Source: Bradyrhizobium sp. ARR65 (lineage in GTDB: Bacteria > Pseudomonadota > Alphaproteobacteria > Rhizobiales > Xanthobacteraceae). From it: a stretch of 64,000 nt of DNA. Location of the stretch: contig NZ_AWZU01000027.1 in assembly GCF_000472385.1 (NCBI RefSeq), positions 41,018 through 105,017 of the forward strand, given 5' to 3'. The position numbers were made by a program, and so were the translations under genes. Within the stretch, counting starts at the first letter, position 1. The number at the start of each line of letters is the position of its first letter. The notes under the pieces were generated by a model, which saw nothing but the letters and a program-made list of their open reading frames with translations, did not search any database and was not told where the DNA came from. Of the stretch, positions 51,550 through 60,813 are shown piece after piece.

Positions 51550-52713
51550 TCAGTCCTCCCCCAACTTTGGACCCGATGAATGTCCGCCCTTGTCCCCATC
51601 CTTCAGGGTATGCGCGGCCACCTGCGCTGCTTCTCTCGCGCGTCCTTGAGCCGACGGCGAGACTGGGCGAGCCGCATTTGAGGCAGCCGCCCCCCTCGCC
51701 GCGCTGCCACCGCCCGAATTCGCGAGCTGCTCAGCAGCCACGGCTCGGGCTGAGGCGCCACCAACCGAAGACGCGCCAGTAAGCGATGCCGCAGATCGAA
51801 CAGCGGCGATTGACCCGCCTGCCGCAGCGCGCAAGCCACCGAGGGCGGCCGCTCCACCGCCGATCACGACCGCCGCCGCACCCGCTACCGTTCCGGCGGC
51901 TGCTCCCGCTCCAAGCTGAGGTGCACCCGACACCAACCCTGCCGCGATTCCGGGTGCGAAGATGCCGAGCCCAAAGAGGGACAGAGCCGCCAGCAACAGG
52001 CTCATGGCGGATGCGATATCGATCGGGTGTGTCAGTGTGCCCGCAAGCTGACCGAAAACGGTCGATCCAATACCGATGATGATTGCAAGCACCATGACCT
52101 TCACGCCGGATGCGACGACGTTGCCGAGCGTCTTTTCCGCCAGGAAGGCGGTCTTGCCCCAGAGCGCGAACGGCACCAGGATGAAGCTTGCAAGCGTGGT
52201 AAGCTTGAACTCAATTAGCGTAACAAAGAGCTGCACCGACAGGACAAAGAACGCGAGCACGATCAGGATCCAGCAAAACAGCAGGATGAGGATCGTCGGC
52301 AGATTGGTGAGGACGTCAAAGCCGGAGAATTGGCTGGTCTCCTCCAGAAGAGGATGGGCAGCCGTGAATCCGGCAGAAGCAATAAATCCCGGCCGCGCCA
52401 AATCGGCCGCGCTCAGTGTCCCGCCCGAGGCCTTCAGGCCGATGCTGGAAAAGGAAGCAAAGATGATAGCGGCAAGGCTCTTGAAGTTGCCGATAATGAA
52501 CGCGAAGGCACCCACATAGAGCACTTTCTTGGCAAGCGTGACCAAGATCTGATCATCGGCCCGCACGCTCCAGGCAAGTCCGGCGAGCGTCAGGTCGATG
52601 CCGACCAAGGTTGAACTCAAGAATGAGACGTCCCCTGACAGAAGGCCAAAGCCCGAGTCGATGTAGTGCGAGAAGGTCTCGGTAAAGCGGTCAATCACGG
52701 AGAGATCAGCCAT
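51550..52713 (-). CDS. trbL: TrbL/VirB6 family conjugal transfer protein
   Basis: A 387-residue inner-membrane protein with six to seven helices in the first ~270 residues, including F-V-T-L-I-E-F-K-L-T-T-L-A and G-V-K-V-M-V-L-A-I-I-I-G, the TrbL signature. A Gly/Ala/Ser-rich, low-complexity tail makes up the last ~110 residues. VirB6 proteins form part of the inner channel. It follows trbJ with only 11 bp between, so the usual trbK entry-exclusion gene is missing. Confidence 0.92.
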   Translation of the reverse strand: MADLSVIDRFTETFSHYIDSGFGLLSGDVSFLSSTLVGIDLTLAGLAWSVRADDQILVTLAKKVLYVGAFAFIIGNFKSLAAIIFASFSSIGLKASGGTLSAADLARPGFIASAGFTAAHPLLEETSQFSGFDVLTNLPTILILLFCWILIVLAFFVLSVQLFVTLIEFKLTTLASFILVPFALWGKTAFLAEKTLGNVVASGVKVMVLAIIIGIGSTVFGQLAGTLTHPIDIASAMSLLLAALSLFGLGIFAPGIAAGLVSGAPQLGAGAAAGTVAGAAAVVIGGGAAALGGLRAAAGGSIAAVRSAASLTGASSVGGASARAVAAEQLANSGGGSAARGAAASNAARPVSPSAQGRAREAAQVAAHTLKDGDKGGHSSGPKLGED

Positions 52714-52724
52714 GGCGCCCTCAC

Positions 52725-53480
52725 CTATTTGCCGCCGCTATATGCATGACCGTCGCCGATGAAGCGGATGAATCGCTCCTGTGCGGCAGCAGCTGAAGCC
52801 TGCTGTTCAGCGGCTCGCAAGGTGTCCGCGCGCGCTTGAGTCGCCATAAGTGCCTGTGTTTGCAACGACTGCTTGATCTGCAGTGCAAGCAGCTCGTTGC
52901 CGGACTGTTGAGCCTGCAGTGAGCCGATGGCGCTCGACGAGTTTGCCATCAGGGTTCGAAGCGTCTGGCCGTCCTGGTCCAGAGTGCTCACGATGGCCGA
53001 CTGGATGATGAGCGTCTGCTTCAGCCCCTCGTAGCTGTTGTCCCAACGCGTGGTCGCATCCTGCACCATCTTGTCGGACGAGACAGCTGCCCCGTACTGG
53101 CGAGGATAGAGTTGCTGAAAAGCCTGTTGGGTCTTCTGAACATCGAACGAAATGCCCTTTGCCTGAGCAATGAGGCTGTTCATCTGATTGATCGTCGAGG
53201 TCAGTTGGCCGACGACGCTTGTCGGCAGGCTTGCAAGGTTCTTCGCCTGATTGAGCAGGGACTGCGCCTGATTTTCTAGGCCCCTGACCTCGTTGTTGAT
53301 CTGTTCAAGCGATCGAGCGGCAGTCAGCAGATTCTGACTGTAGTTCGAGGGATCGAACACGATGACTTGCGCGCCAAGGCGCTGGGATCCATTCACTGCG
53401 ATGACGATGGCGAGTGCAATGGCGGCACTCGCTTTTAGCGTTCCGCGCGCGACGGGCGCGCCGAAGATGGCTTCCAGCAT
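52725..53480 (-). CDS. trbJ: TrbJ/VirB5 family P-type conjugal transfer protein
   Basis: A 251-residue periplasmic protein. A signal-like helix (about 15-35) is followed by V-F-D-P-S-N-Y-S-Q-N-L (the TrbJ start motif), a helical coiled section rich in Q and L (N-N-E-V-R-G-L-E-N-Q-A-Q-S-L), and Q-Q-A-S-A-A-A-A-Q near the end. VirB5-like proteins sit at the pilus tip and may contact recipients. The order trbE-trbJ-trbL is canonical. Confidence 0.92.
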   Translation of the reverse strand: MLEAIFGAPVARGTLKASAAIALAIVIAVNGSQRLGAQVIVFDPSNYSQNLLTAARSLEQINNEVRGLENQAQSLLNQAKNLASLPTSVVGQLTSTINQMNSLIAQAKGISFDVQKTQQAFQQLYPRQYGAAVSSDKMVQDATTRWDNSYEGLKQTLIIQSAIVSTLDQDGQTLRTLMANSSSAIGSLQAQQSGNELLALQIKQSLQTQALMATQARADTLRAAEQQASAAAAQERFIRFIGDGHAYSGGK

Positions 53481-53508
53481 GGGACGACTCCGGGAGTAGA
53501 AATTGAGG

Positions 53509-56088
53509 TCAAGCCTTGCGAGCTTGTTCGAAGGTTCTGATCAAGTTCGCGGCCCAGTGCAGGTCCCGTTCGGCGAGATAGCGCTTGGCGAAATGGTGTG
53601 GGCCGCTCCTAGCCAAAACCGCGTCTATGGCGCGTTGATCGTCGGCTGAGGATGCCGCGGCAAACGCGAGCGCCACGGGCCCAAGCCCCAGCTCAAACAG
53701 GCGATTGCCGGCGCGCGATTGCAGATAGTAATCGCGCTTGGGAAAGGCCTCGGCGATCAGGCTGACCTGAGTGTCGTTCAAACCGAAGCGGCGATAGGTC
53801 TCGCTCTGAGTTTGCTCGAGCGCGCGCGGGTTCGGTAGGAATATCCGGGTTGGGCAGGATTCGATGATCGCAGGCGCGATCTGGCTGTCGGCGATATCGG
53901 CAAGCGACTGGGTGGCGAAGATGACAGCCACGTTCTTTTTGCGCAGCGTCTTTAGCCATTCGCGGATGCGGCTGGAAAAAAGTGGATCATCCAGGAATAC
54001 CCAAGCCTCATCCAGCACTAGCAAGGTGGGTCGGCCGTCGAACCTTCCTTCAAGAGTGTGGAAGAGATAGGTGAGAACCGGCGCGACCAGACCTGGCAGC
54101 GCCATCAATTCCTCCATTTCGAAGGTGAGCACGTCGGCAGCGGAAAGACGGTCGGCATCAGCATCCAGAAAGCGGCCGTAGGGTCCTTCCAGCGTGTAAG
54201 GCTGCAATGCCTGACGCAGTGCATCGCGGGCAAGCAGCGCCACGAGCCCCGTCATGGTCCGCTGGGAAACTGGCGCCGAGCCGAGGCTCTTGAGCGCCGA
54301 CCAGAGCGTCTCCTTGACCTCAGGCGTCACGGTAACGCGCTCATGGGCAAGCACGCCACAAAGCCAGTCGAGCGCCCAGAGCCGGGCTCCCTCCTCCGCC
54401 ACATCCTTCAGTGGTTGAAAGGCGAGTCCGCCCTTGGCTCCAAGCTCGTACCATGCGCCAGAGAGAGCGAGCGTGGTTGCACGTGCGGAGCCACCTTTGT
54501 CGAACGTGATCACTTGCGCGTTCGGATAGCGCCGGAATTGAAGGGCGAGCATGGAGAGCAGGACCGACTTGCCCGCGCCCGTAGGGCCGACAATGATCGT
54601 GTGTCCGACATCCCCGGCGTGGAGCGACAGCCGAAACGGGGTCGCACCCTTGGTCTTGGCAATCAGGAGCGGCGGGCCGTCCAGGTGCTCGCATCGCTCC
54701 GGTCCCGCCCAGACCGAGGACAAGGGACACATATGAGCGAGGTTCAGCGTGTGGACGATCGGCCGCCGGACGTTGGCGTAGGCCTGTCCCGGCAGGCTCC
54801 CGAGCCACGCCTCGACGGCATTGATGGTCTCGCGGATCGTGGTGAAGCCGCGGCCGTTGATGACCCGTTCGATCGCGCGGATCTTCTCGTCGGCCGCGCG
54901 CGAGTCCTCATCGCTGACGGTGACTGTCGTGGTGATGTAACCGAAGGCGACCAGATCATCGCCGAGCTCCGACAGCGCCGCATCGGCATCGGCCGCCTTG
55001 TTGCTGGCATCGGTATCAAGAAGAGCCGCCTGCTCGTTGAACATCACCTCCTTGACGATCGCGGCAAGTGACTTCCGCTTCGCAAACCACTGCCGCCGGT
55101 ACTTCGCCAAAGTCGCATTTGCCTGCGTCCGATCGAGCGGAAGGAAGCGCGTCGCCCAGCGATACGGGACGCCAAGCCTGTTTAATTCGTCGAGCAGGCC
55201 AGGAAAGGTCACATGCGGAAAGCCGAGAACCGTCAGCGCACGAAGATGGCTTCGTCCAATGGCCGGTGACAATCCTCCGGTCAGCGGCTCGTCGCTCAGA
55301 AAACAATCAAGATAGGCCGGGATTTCTGGAACGCTGACTGGGTGCCGCTTTGTCGAGATGCAGCTGTGGAGGTAAGTCAGGGTCTCCTCGTCGCTGAGGG
55401 GCCAAATTTCGGGAAGGACCGACGACAAGAGATCGATCGCCCGATCCGTTTCCTGGATGAAACGCTCAAGATGATCTCGATAGCTGCGCTCGCGCTCCGG
55501 CCGGGTGTGTTCGCCCTCCACTCCGTTGGGCGCATCACCATCCGATGAGCCCTCGTCTTGCGTCACCTGCCGAGCAGCTTCGCTACGCTTCCGATGCAAT
55601 CGCCGATCGCTGACCTCGCTCTCCTGCGGACGCTCCAGAAAGAGAGCTTCAAACCGCGACACTCTTTCGGCCGGAGGCAAGTACATGAGGGTAAGATGCA
55701 GGACGCTCTCAAAATGCTGTCCGTGCGGCCGGGACGGATCCTCCCACGCATCGGCATCGCCCTCAAAGGCGGCCCGCCGTTCTTCATCGATCAGCCATGA
55801 GACCGGGTCCGGAAACTCTGAACGCGGGTACTCGGCAGCAGGTATGCGCGTCGCATCGAAGAACAACGCCCAGCCCGATCCAAAGCGCTTCAGCACGTTG
55901 TTCACGCGCGAGGCGGCGCTCATCAGTTCGGCTTCGGTCGCGCTATCGAGATCGGGACCTCGATAGCGGATGGTGCGCTGAAAGCTGCCATCCTTGTTCA
56001 GGATCACTCCAGGTGCGACCAGGCAGGCCCAGGGCAGCCAATCTGCGAGCCGATACGCATCAGTGCGAAATTCTCTCAAGTTCAGCAT
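53509..56088 (-). CDS. trbE: TrbE/VirB4 family conjugal transfer ATPase
   Basis: An 859-residue ATPase. The N-terminal CagE/VirB4 domain begins with L-N-L-R-E-F-R, and Walker A is G-P-T-G-A-G-K-S-V (near 456). Walker B L-L-V-L-D-E-A-W-V-F-L-D (near 652) and R-I-F-L-P-N-P follow. VirB4 proteins power pilus assembly and substrate passage. The ATG at 56088 is chosen because it begins the family motif and overlaps trbD by seven bases. A reading from 56160 would overrun trbD. Confidence 0.94.
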   Translation of the reverse strand: MLNLREFRTDAYRLADWLPWACLVAPGVILNKDGSFQRTIRYRGPDLDSATEAELMSAASRVNNVLKRFGSGWALFFDATRIPAAEYPRSEFPDPVSWLIDEERRAAFEGDADAWEDPSRPHGQHFESVLHLTLMYLPPAERVSRFEALFLERPQESEVSDRRLHRKRSEAARQVTQDEGSSDGDAPNGVEGEHTRPERERSYRDHLERFIQETDRAIDLLSSVLPEIWPLSDEETLTYLHSCISTKRHPVSVPEIPAYLDCFLSDEPLTGGLSPAIGRSHLRALTVLGFPHVTFPGLLDELNRLGVPYRWATRFLPLDRTQANATLAKYRRQWFAKRKSLAAIVKEVMFNEQAALLDTDASNKAADADAALSELGDDLVAFGYITTTVTVSDEDSRAADEKIRAIERVINGRGFTTIRETINAVEAWLGSLPGQAYANVRRPIVHTLNLAHMCPLSSVWAGPERCEHLDGPPLLIAKTKGATPFRLSLHAGDVGHTIIVGPTGAGKSVLLSMLALQFRRYPNAQVITFDKGGSARATTLALSGAWYELGAKGGLAFQPLKDVAEEGARLWALDWLCGVLAHERVTVTPEVKETLWSALKSLGSAPVSQRTMTGLVALLARDALRQALQPYTLEGPYGRFLDADADRLSAADVLTFEMEELMALPGLVAPVLTYLFHTLEGRFDGRPTLLVLDEAWVFLDDPLFSSRIREWLKTLRKKNVAVIFATQSLADIADSQIAPAIIESCPTRIFLPNPRALEQTQSETYRRFGLNDTQVSLIAEAFPKRDYYLQSRAGNRLFELGLGPVALAFAAASSADDQRAIDAVLARSGPHHFAKRYLAERDLHWAANLIRTFEQARKA

Positions 56089-56339
56089 GCGAGCCGCCCC
56101 TTGTGCTTGGTGTGGCGGACAGCGACCTCGACGAACGCCGGATCGCGTTTGGCTAGCCAAACTGCGACGCCGTGACTGACAAGCCAGAGTGCAAGCCCGG
56201 CGAGCCAGAGCCGCAGCCCGAGCGCCAGCACGGCGGACAAGGTGCCGATCAGGATCGCGGCAGAACGCGGCGCGCCGCCGATCAAAATTGGCTCGGTGAG
56301 CGAGCGGTGGAGCACAAGCTCAAATCCCTCTGGTCGCAT
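56082..56339 (-). CDS. trbD: TrbD/VirB3 family conjugal transfer protein
   Basis: An 85-residue inner-membrane protein with two helices (about 27-60) framed by L-H-R-S-L-T-E-P-I-L-I-G-G-A-P-R (the TrbD/VirB3 start motif) and K-R-D-P-A-F-V-E-V. VirB3 associates with VirB4. It overlaps trbE by seven bases and shares one base with the trbC stop. Confidence 0.92.
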   Translation of the reverse strand: MRPEGFELVLHRSLTEPILIGGAPRSAAILIGTLSAVLALGLRLWLAGLALWLVSHGVAVWLAKRDPAFVEVAVRHTKHKGRLAC

Positions 56340-56698
56340 CAGATCAGTGCTCCGCCGCCGAAAGAGAAGAACGAAAGGAAGAAGGAGCTGGCGGCGAAGG
56401 CGATCGACAGGCCAAACACGACCTGGACCATCCTGCGAAAGCCGCCGGAGGTGTCACCAAAGGCAAGCGATATGCCGGTCACGGTGATGATGATGACGGC
56501 GACGATCTTGGCGACCGGCCCCTGTACTGACTCGAGGATACGCTCCAGCGGGGCTTCCCACGGCATGCCGGAGCCGGCCGCGTGAGCCACTGAGGCGGTC
56601 ACGACAACGAATGAGACAGTCATGCCAAACTGGACAAGCGGGGATGGAAGAACTCGGTAGACACAGATATGCGCGGCCGAAATCAGTCGAACAAACAT
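56339..56698 (-). CDS. trbC: TrbC/VirB2 family pilin-like conjugal transfer protein
   Basis: A 119-residue major pilin candidate. A long signal region (about 1-41, ending A-H-A-A) precedes the pilin core: M-P-W-E-A-P-L, a first helix V-A-K-I-V-A-V-I-I-I-T-V-T-G-I, a short G-D-T-S-G-G loop and a second helix. This is the two-helix layout of TrbC/VirB2, some of which become cyclic. It sits between trbB and trbD as in other P-type systems. Confidence 0.92.
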   Translation of the reverse strand: MFVRLISAAHICVYRVLPSPLVQFGMTVSFVVVTASVAHAAGSGMPWEAPLERILESVQGPVAKIVAVIIITVTGISLAFGDTSGGFRRMVQVVFGLSIAFAASSFFLSFFSFGGGALI

Positions 56699-56715
56699 CT
56701 CGTACTCTCCGTTGA

Positions 56716-57699
56716 TTAGGGGCGATGACTCGTTGCTGGAAGGCCGGGTGGGGTTTCGAGCAGGTAGTCACCGGCAGGATCGAGTCCCTTGAGCTCGGCC
56801 ACTGTCTCAATTCGACGTGCCGGGCCTCGACCCTTGATGAAGACGATGAGATCGATCGCTTCCGCGATCAGTCGGCGCGGCACAGTTGCCACGGCCTCCT
56901 GGATCAGTTGCTCAATCCGGTAGAGCGCCGCGCGGGCTGAGTTCGCGTGCACCGTGGCAATCCCACCGGGGTGGCCGGTATTCCAGGCCTTCAGCATGTC
57001 GAGGGCTTCGGCTCCCCTCACCTCGCCGACAATGATGCGGTCGGGACGCAAGCGAAGCGTGGAGCGCACGAGGTCGGCGAGACTCGCGACACCCGGCTTG
57101 GTCCGGAGTGTCACGGCGTCCCTGGCTTCACATCGCAGCTCGCGCGTGTCTTCAATGATGATGATGCGCTCGTCGAGGCGTGCGATCTCGGCTAGAAGCG
57201 CGTTGGCGAGTGTTGTCTTGCCTGACCCCGTGCCGCCGGCAATCAGAATGCTGCGACGCTCCCAGATTGCAGCCGCAAGGACCTTTGTGACCAGGGGCGA
57301 GACAATCTGCGCTCTTACATAGTCGGAGAGATGGAACGTGGTCGTGGCTGGCTTTCGGATCGAAAAGCAGGGTGCAAGCGACACCGGTGGCAAGATGCCT
57401 TCGAACCGCTCACCGGTCTCGGGAAGCTCGGCTGAGATGATCGGAGACGATGCGCTTGCCTCTGCCCGCACATGGCTTGCCACCAGGCGAATGATGCGCT
57501 CCGCCTCCTGCGCTGTCAGGATGACGCCGGTATCCGCGCGCCCCGACCCGTGCCGGTCGAGCCAAAGCTTCCCATCCGGATTGACCATGACTTCGACCAC
57601 GTCGGCCTCTTCCAGGGCAAGGGCGATGGCCGGCCCCATCGCCGTTCGGAGCATCGCGCGGCGGCGTTCGCGGGTTTCGGGCGAGAGAAGGTCAGACAT
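56716..57699 (-). CDS. trbB: TrbB/VirB11 family conjugal transfer ATPase
   Basis: A 327-residue hexameric ATPase. Walker A is A-G-G-T-G-S-G-K-T-T (near 150), the Asp box I-I-E-D-T-R-E-L, Walker B V-G-E-V-R-G-A-E-A-L (near 215) and the His box G-G-I-A-T-V-H-A-N. VirB11 proteins switch the machine between pilus growth and DNA transfer. The ATG at 57699 begins a normal N-terminus and overlaps the CopG-like gene by eight bases. Confidence 0.94.
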   Translation of the reverse strand: MSDLLSPETRERRRAMLRTAMGPAIALALEEADVVEVMVNPDGKLWLDRHGSGRADTGVILTAQEAERIIRLVASHVRAEASASSPIISAELPETGERFEGILPPVSLAPCFSIRKPATTTFHLSDYVRAQIVSPLVTKVLAAAIWERRSILIAGGTGSGKTTLANALLAEIARLDERIIIIEDTRELRCEARDAVTLRTKPGVASLADLVRSTLRLRPDRIIVGEVRGAEALDMLKAWNTGHPGGIATVHANSARAALYRIEQLIQEAVATVPRRLIAEAIDLIVFIKGRGPARRIETVAELKGLDPAGDYLLETPPGLPATSHRP

Positions 57700-58243
57700 T
57701 GCCAACCTCCTCCCGCCCTGCCGGAGACGGCCCCGGCTGCTCGCCCGTCGCGTCTTGCGAGCGGGATCTCGTTTCCGCATTCTCAGCGCCGCCCAGCGGC
57801 GCGCCCTCCTCGATGTGGCGAGTGAATAGATCCGGCTTTGACGTGCTGACGCGCTCCATGACGTCGGCAACAAGGCGACTGCCGGAGGCAACGCGTTTGC
57901 CGACCTGGGCGACAAACATTTCGAATCTCTCGCGCCCGAGCGCGCGTGCGGCCTCCTGGTCGCCCGATGGCAGAGGCGGCGTGATCGTCAGGTAGTAGCG
58001 GACGAAGAGCGCAATGGTCTCGGCCATGACCGACAGATCGCCATCGATCCGGTCGAGCTGGCGGCTCATGCGGTCAAGCCGGCGGATCAGCGCTGCATCG
58101 CCGCTTGTGTCCCGCTCCGGATTAAGGAAACGATCCAGTGCCGCTTCGACGATCGCCGATTTGTTGGTCCCCGGTCGTTTGGCCGCGAGTTCGAGCCGCT
58201 GCGATACGCTGTCAGACACATAGGCAGAAAGTTTCGGTTTCAT
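57692..58243 (-). CDS. CopG-family ribbon-helix-helix protein of the conjugation operon
   Basis: A 183-residue protein. The N-terminal ribbon-helix-helix (M-K-P-K-L-S-A-Y-V-S-D-S-V, K-S-A-I-V-E-A-A-L-D-R-F-L) is followed by a helical middle (R-R-L-D-R-M-S-R-Q-L-D-R-I) and a polar tail. In many alpha- and betaproteobacterial elements a protein like this lies between traG and trbB and may bind DNA near oriT or regulate the operon. It is 13 bp from traG. Confidence 0.85.
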   Translation of the reverse strand: MKPKLSAYVSDSVSQRLELAAKRPGTNKSAIVEAALDRFLNPERDTSGDAALIRRLDRMSRQLDRIDGDLSVMAETIALFVRYYLTITPPLPSGDQEAARALGRERFEMFVAQVGKRVASGSRLVADVMERVSTSKPDLFTRHIEEGAPLGGAENAETRSRSQDATGEQPGPSPAGREEVGNV

Positions 58244-58256
58244 GAGAGAAGCTCTT

Positions 58257-60296
58257 TCAGAATGCGGGAAGAAGATCGTCGTCATCGCGGGTGACGGCGT
58301 GGGCGCGACGAACGGCGCTGGAGGCGCTCGCCGCCCGCTGCATCTGGTTGCGATCGGCGGCTGCGTCGGCCTCGTCCTCGAAAAGGCGCTCCTCGGCCGA
58401 GCGAACATCGTTGGCAGGCGGTGGCGCTTCATCAAAGAGCGGCAGTTGCTGCTTGAGCCCGCCCTCCTCGCTGCCTGCCTGCATGAGCTCGCGATATGGC
58501 AGCGTCGCAAGTCGAAGATCGACGGAGCGGGTCTCACCGCCCCAGTCGTCGGGACGCGCGGCCGGACGATCGAAGTAGTCTTGGCCAGTCAGACGCGGCG
58601 GAGGACGCAGGCGACCGACAAAATTTGCGTCCTCATAGTGCCGGAGCTTCAGGGCGCGTATTGGCGCAAGGCCCGAGACCAGGACGATGGCCTGATCCGG
58701 CGGCAGCTGCATCACTTCACCTGGGGTAAGCAGCGGCCGCGCGGTTTCCTGGCGGCTGACCATGATATGGCCAAGCCATGGCGCGAGCCGATGACCTGCA
58801 TAGTTGCGCTGGGCACGCAACTCGGTGGCGGTACCTAACGCATCAGAAATCCGCTTTGCTGTGCGCTCATCATTGGCGGCAAAGGCAATGCGAACATGGC
58901 AATTGTCCAGGATCGCATTGTTCTCACCGTAGGCTTTCGCAATCTGGTTGAGGGACTGCGCGATCAAATAGGCCCGGATGCCGTAGCCGGCCATGAAGGC
59001 GAGCGCGCTTTCGAAGAAGTCGAGGCGGCCGAGTGCTGGAAACTCGTCCAGCATCAACAGCAGCTGGCGATGCTTCTGACCACCGATCTTTACGTTCAAG
59101 GTTTCGGTCAAGCGGCGTCCGATCTGATTGAGGATCAACCGGATCAACGGCTTGGTGCGGCTGATGTCCGAGGGCGGGACGACGAGATAGAGCGTGACCG
59201 GCTTGTCAGCGCCGACCAGGTCCGCAATGCGCCAGTCGCAGCTTTCGGTGTTTCGGCTGACGATAGGATCCCGATAGAGCCCAAGGAAGCTGACGGCGGT
59301 CGATAGAACGCCTGAGCGCTCGTTTTCGGACTTGTTGAGGAGTTCCCGCGCGGTCGCGGCGACAACCGGGTGCACCTTTGGCTGAGCCTCGGTGCCGAGA
59401 TGGTTGGTGGCCAGCATGATCCTCAGCGTCTTCTCGAAGGACTGCGCAGGATCGGCGAGGATCTCGGTGACGCGGGTGAGCGTCTTCTCTTTGTCGGCGT
59501 AGAGAACGTGCAGGATGACGCCAACCAGCAGCGAATGGCTGGTCTTTTCCCAATGGGTTCGGCGTTCGAGCGCACCTTCCGGATCAACCAGGATGTCGGC
59601 GATGTTCTGCACGTCCCGGACTTCGGCCGCACCCTTGCGGACCTCAAGCAACGGGTTGTAACGGGCGCTTCTTGGATCGGTTGGATTGAAGAGAAGGCAA
59701 TGGGAGAAAGTTGAGCGCCAGCCGGAGGTTAGCTCCCAGTTTTCACCCTTGATGTCATGCACGACGGCAGACGAGCTCCAGGACAATAGCGTCGGAAGAA
59801 CGAGCCCGACACCCTTACCCGAACGTGTCGGCGCAAAGCACATGACGTGCTCCGGCCCATCGTGGCGGAGGTAGTTGTTTTCGAGACGACCGAGGAACAC
59901 CCCCTTTGCTGCGAATAGGCCGGCAGCCCGGATTTCCTTCGTGCTTGCCCAGCGTGCCGAGCCGTAGGTCGTCACGAGTTGGTTTTGCCGCGCCCGCCAT
60001 ACCGAATTGATGATTGCGAACAAGGCGCCGGCGACACCACCCGCAGCCGCGATTGCGCCACCTTCCCCAAAGATTTCAGGCGCATAGGCTTCGTAAGCGA
60101 ACCACCATTCGAACAATCGCCACGGCAGATATACGGGATAGCTGGCGATGACGAACCAGGGTTCGCCGAGCCGCTCCTGAAATCCGAGAGCTCCGGCCGT
60201 CCATTGCGTCGCGCCCCAGGTCGACGCGATCACGATTCCGAACACGATCGTGATCTGACCGACATAGATTTTCGCTGGAAACATTCGCCGCCCCAT
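58257..60296 (-). CDS. traG: TraG/VirD4 family conjugal transfer coupling protein
   Basis: A 679-residue coupling ATPase. Two to three membrane helices lie in the first ~105 residues, Walker A is P-T-R-S-G-K-G-V-G (near 157), Walker B is L-L-L-M-L-D-E-F-P (near 410), and the C-terminal tail is acidic. It delivers the relaxase-DNA complex to the channel. A relaxase gene often adjoins it but none is seen here. The start could also be the Met at 60284. It is the first gene of the minus-strand trb operon. Confidence 0.94.
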   Translation of the reverse strand: MGRRMFPAKIYVGQITIVFGIVIASTWGATQWTAGALGFQERLGEPWFVIASYPVYLPWRLFEWWFAYEAYAPEIFGEGGAIAAAGGVAGALFAIINSVWRARQNQLVTTYGSARWASTKEIRAAGLFAAKGVFLGRLENNYLRHDGPEHVMCFAPTRSGKGVGLVLPTLLSWSSSAVVHDIKGENWELTSGWRSTFSHCLLFNPTDPRSARYNPLLEVRKGAAEVRDVQNIADILVDPEGALERRTHWEKTSHSLLVGVILHVLYADKEKTLTRVTEILADPAQSFEKTLRIMLATNHLGTEAQPKVHPVVAATARELLNKSENERSGVLSTAVSFLGLYRDPIVSRNTESCDWRIADLVGADKPVTLYLVVPPSDISRTKPLIRLILNQIGRRLTETLNVKIGGQKHRQLLLMLDEFPALGRLDFFESALAFMAGYGIRAYLIAQSLNQIAKAYGENNAILDNCHVRIAFAANDERTAKRISDALGTATELRAQRNYAGHRLAPWLGHIMVSRQETARPLLTPGEVMQLPPDQAIVLVSGLAPIRALKLRHYEDANFVGRLRPPPRLTGQDYFDRPAARPDDWGGETRSVDLRLATLPYRELMQAGSEEGGLKQQLPLFDEAPPPANDVRSAEERLFEDEADAAADRNQMQRAASASSAVRRAHAVTRDDDDLLPAF

Positions 60297-60767
60297 TCAC
60301 ACGCGCAACGTCAGCGGCGCGATGAAAAGGGCGAAAGGTTTGCGCGTTCAATCGAAATAAAAAATCGCGCCATCAGCGAGCGCGAGCTTCATCAAGCTTC
60401 GTACACCGAAGGAATTTTCAATCATGTCCGAGGCAGTGTCAGCGAACGCTTCAACAGCTCGTGACCGATTAGCGCAAACAGGATTTCGCTGCCGTTTTCC
60501 GATCGAACCACGACGAATGCGCTCCTCGAGACGGAAGCTCGACTCGCGAGTCGGTCCAGCGAAGCATTTCCGATTCAGGGCGCGACACGACGAAACGGGT
60601 CGACGCTTCCTCGAGCTGCGGGACGGTTATGATCCGTGATTCCAGGTAAACCCTGGTCTTGTTCGCTCCTTGATACCGGAGTCTCCAGGACAACGACGGT
60701 CATTCTTCCGGCAAACGCGCGAAGCGGTCAGGGTCTCAACGTACCTCGCCCCCCCCGGTTGCTAAAG
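60297..60767. other. Stretch between traG and the toxin-antitoxin operon with no gene seen
   Basis: This is where a relaxase might be expected, but no frame has relaxase motifs. Short frames on both strands (for example 60469-60693 minus) have no recognisable pattern. The traG promoter should lie here. A nick-site-like sequence could not be fixed. Confidence 0.4.
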
Positions 60768-60800
60768 TTGACAAAGTTGCAAACGGCCCCATATTGGGGC
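60768..60800 (+). promoter_or_regulatory. Promoter with overlapping palindromic operator of the antitoxin-toxin operon
   Basis: TTGACA at 60768-60773 is a perfect -35, and ATATTG at 60791-60796 stands 17 bases on as a -10. A perfect palindrome GCCCCA-TAT-TGGGGC (60786-60800) covers the -10. Just upstream, AAAGTTG occurs twice, nine bases apart (60764-60770 and 60773-60779). The start codon lies 14 bases past the palindrome. The arrangement fits autorepression by the antitoxin. Confidence 0.65.
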
Positions 60801-60813
60801 TGGAGTTCAGTTC

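Noticed and set aside
54058..55071. Plus-strand open frame of 337 codons inside trbE
   Set aside because: Antisense of the VirB4-type ATPase. Composition only, no domain.
60469..60693. Possible relaxase fragment next to traG
   Set aside because: The 74-codon frame shows no tyrosine or three-histidine relaxase motif and no similarity I can name.
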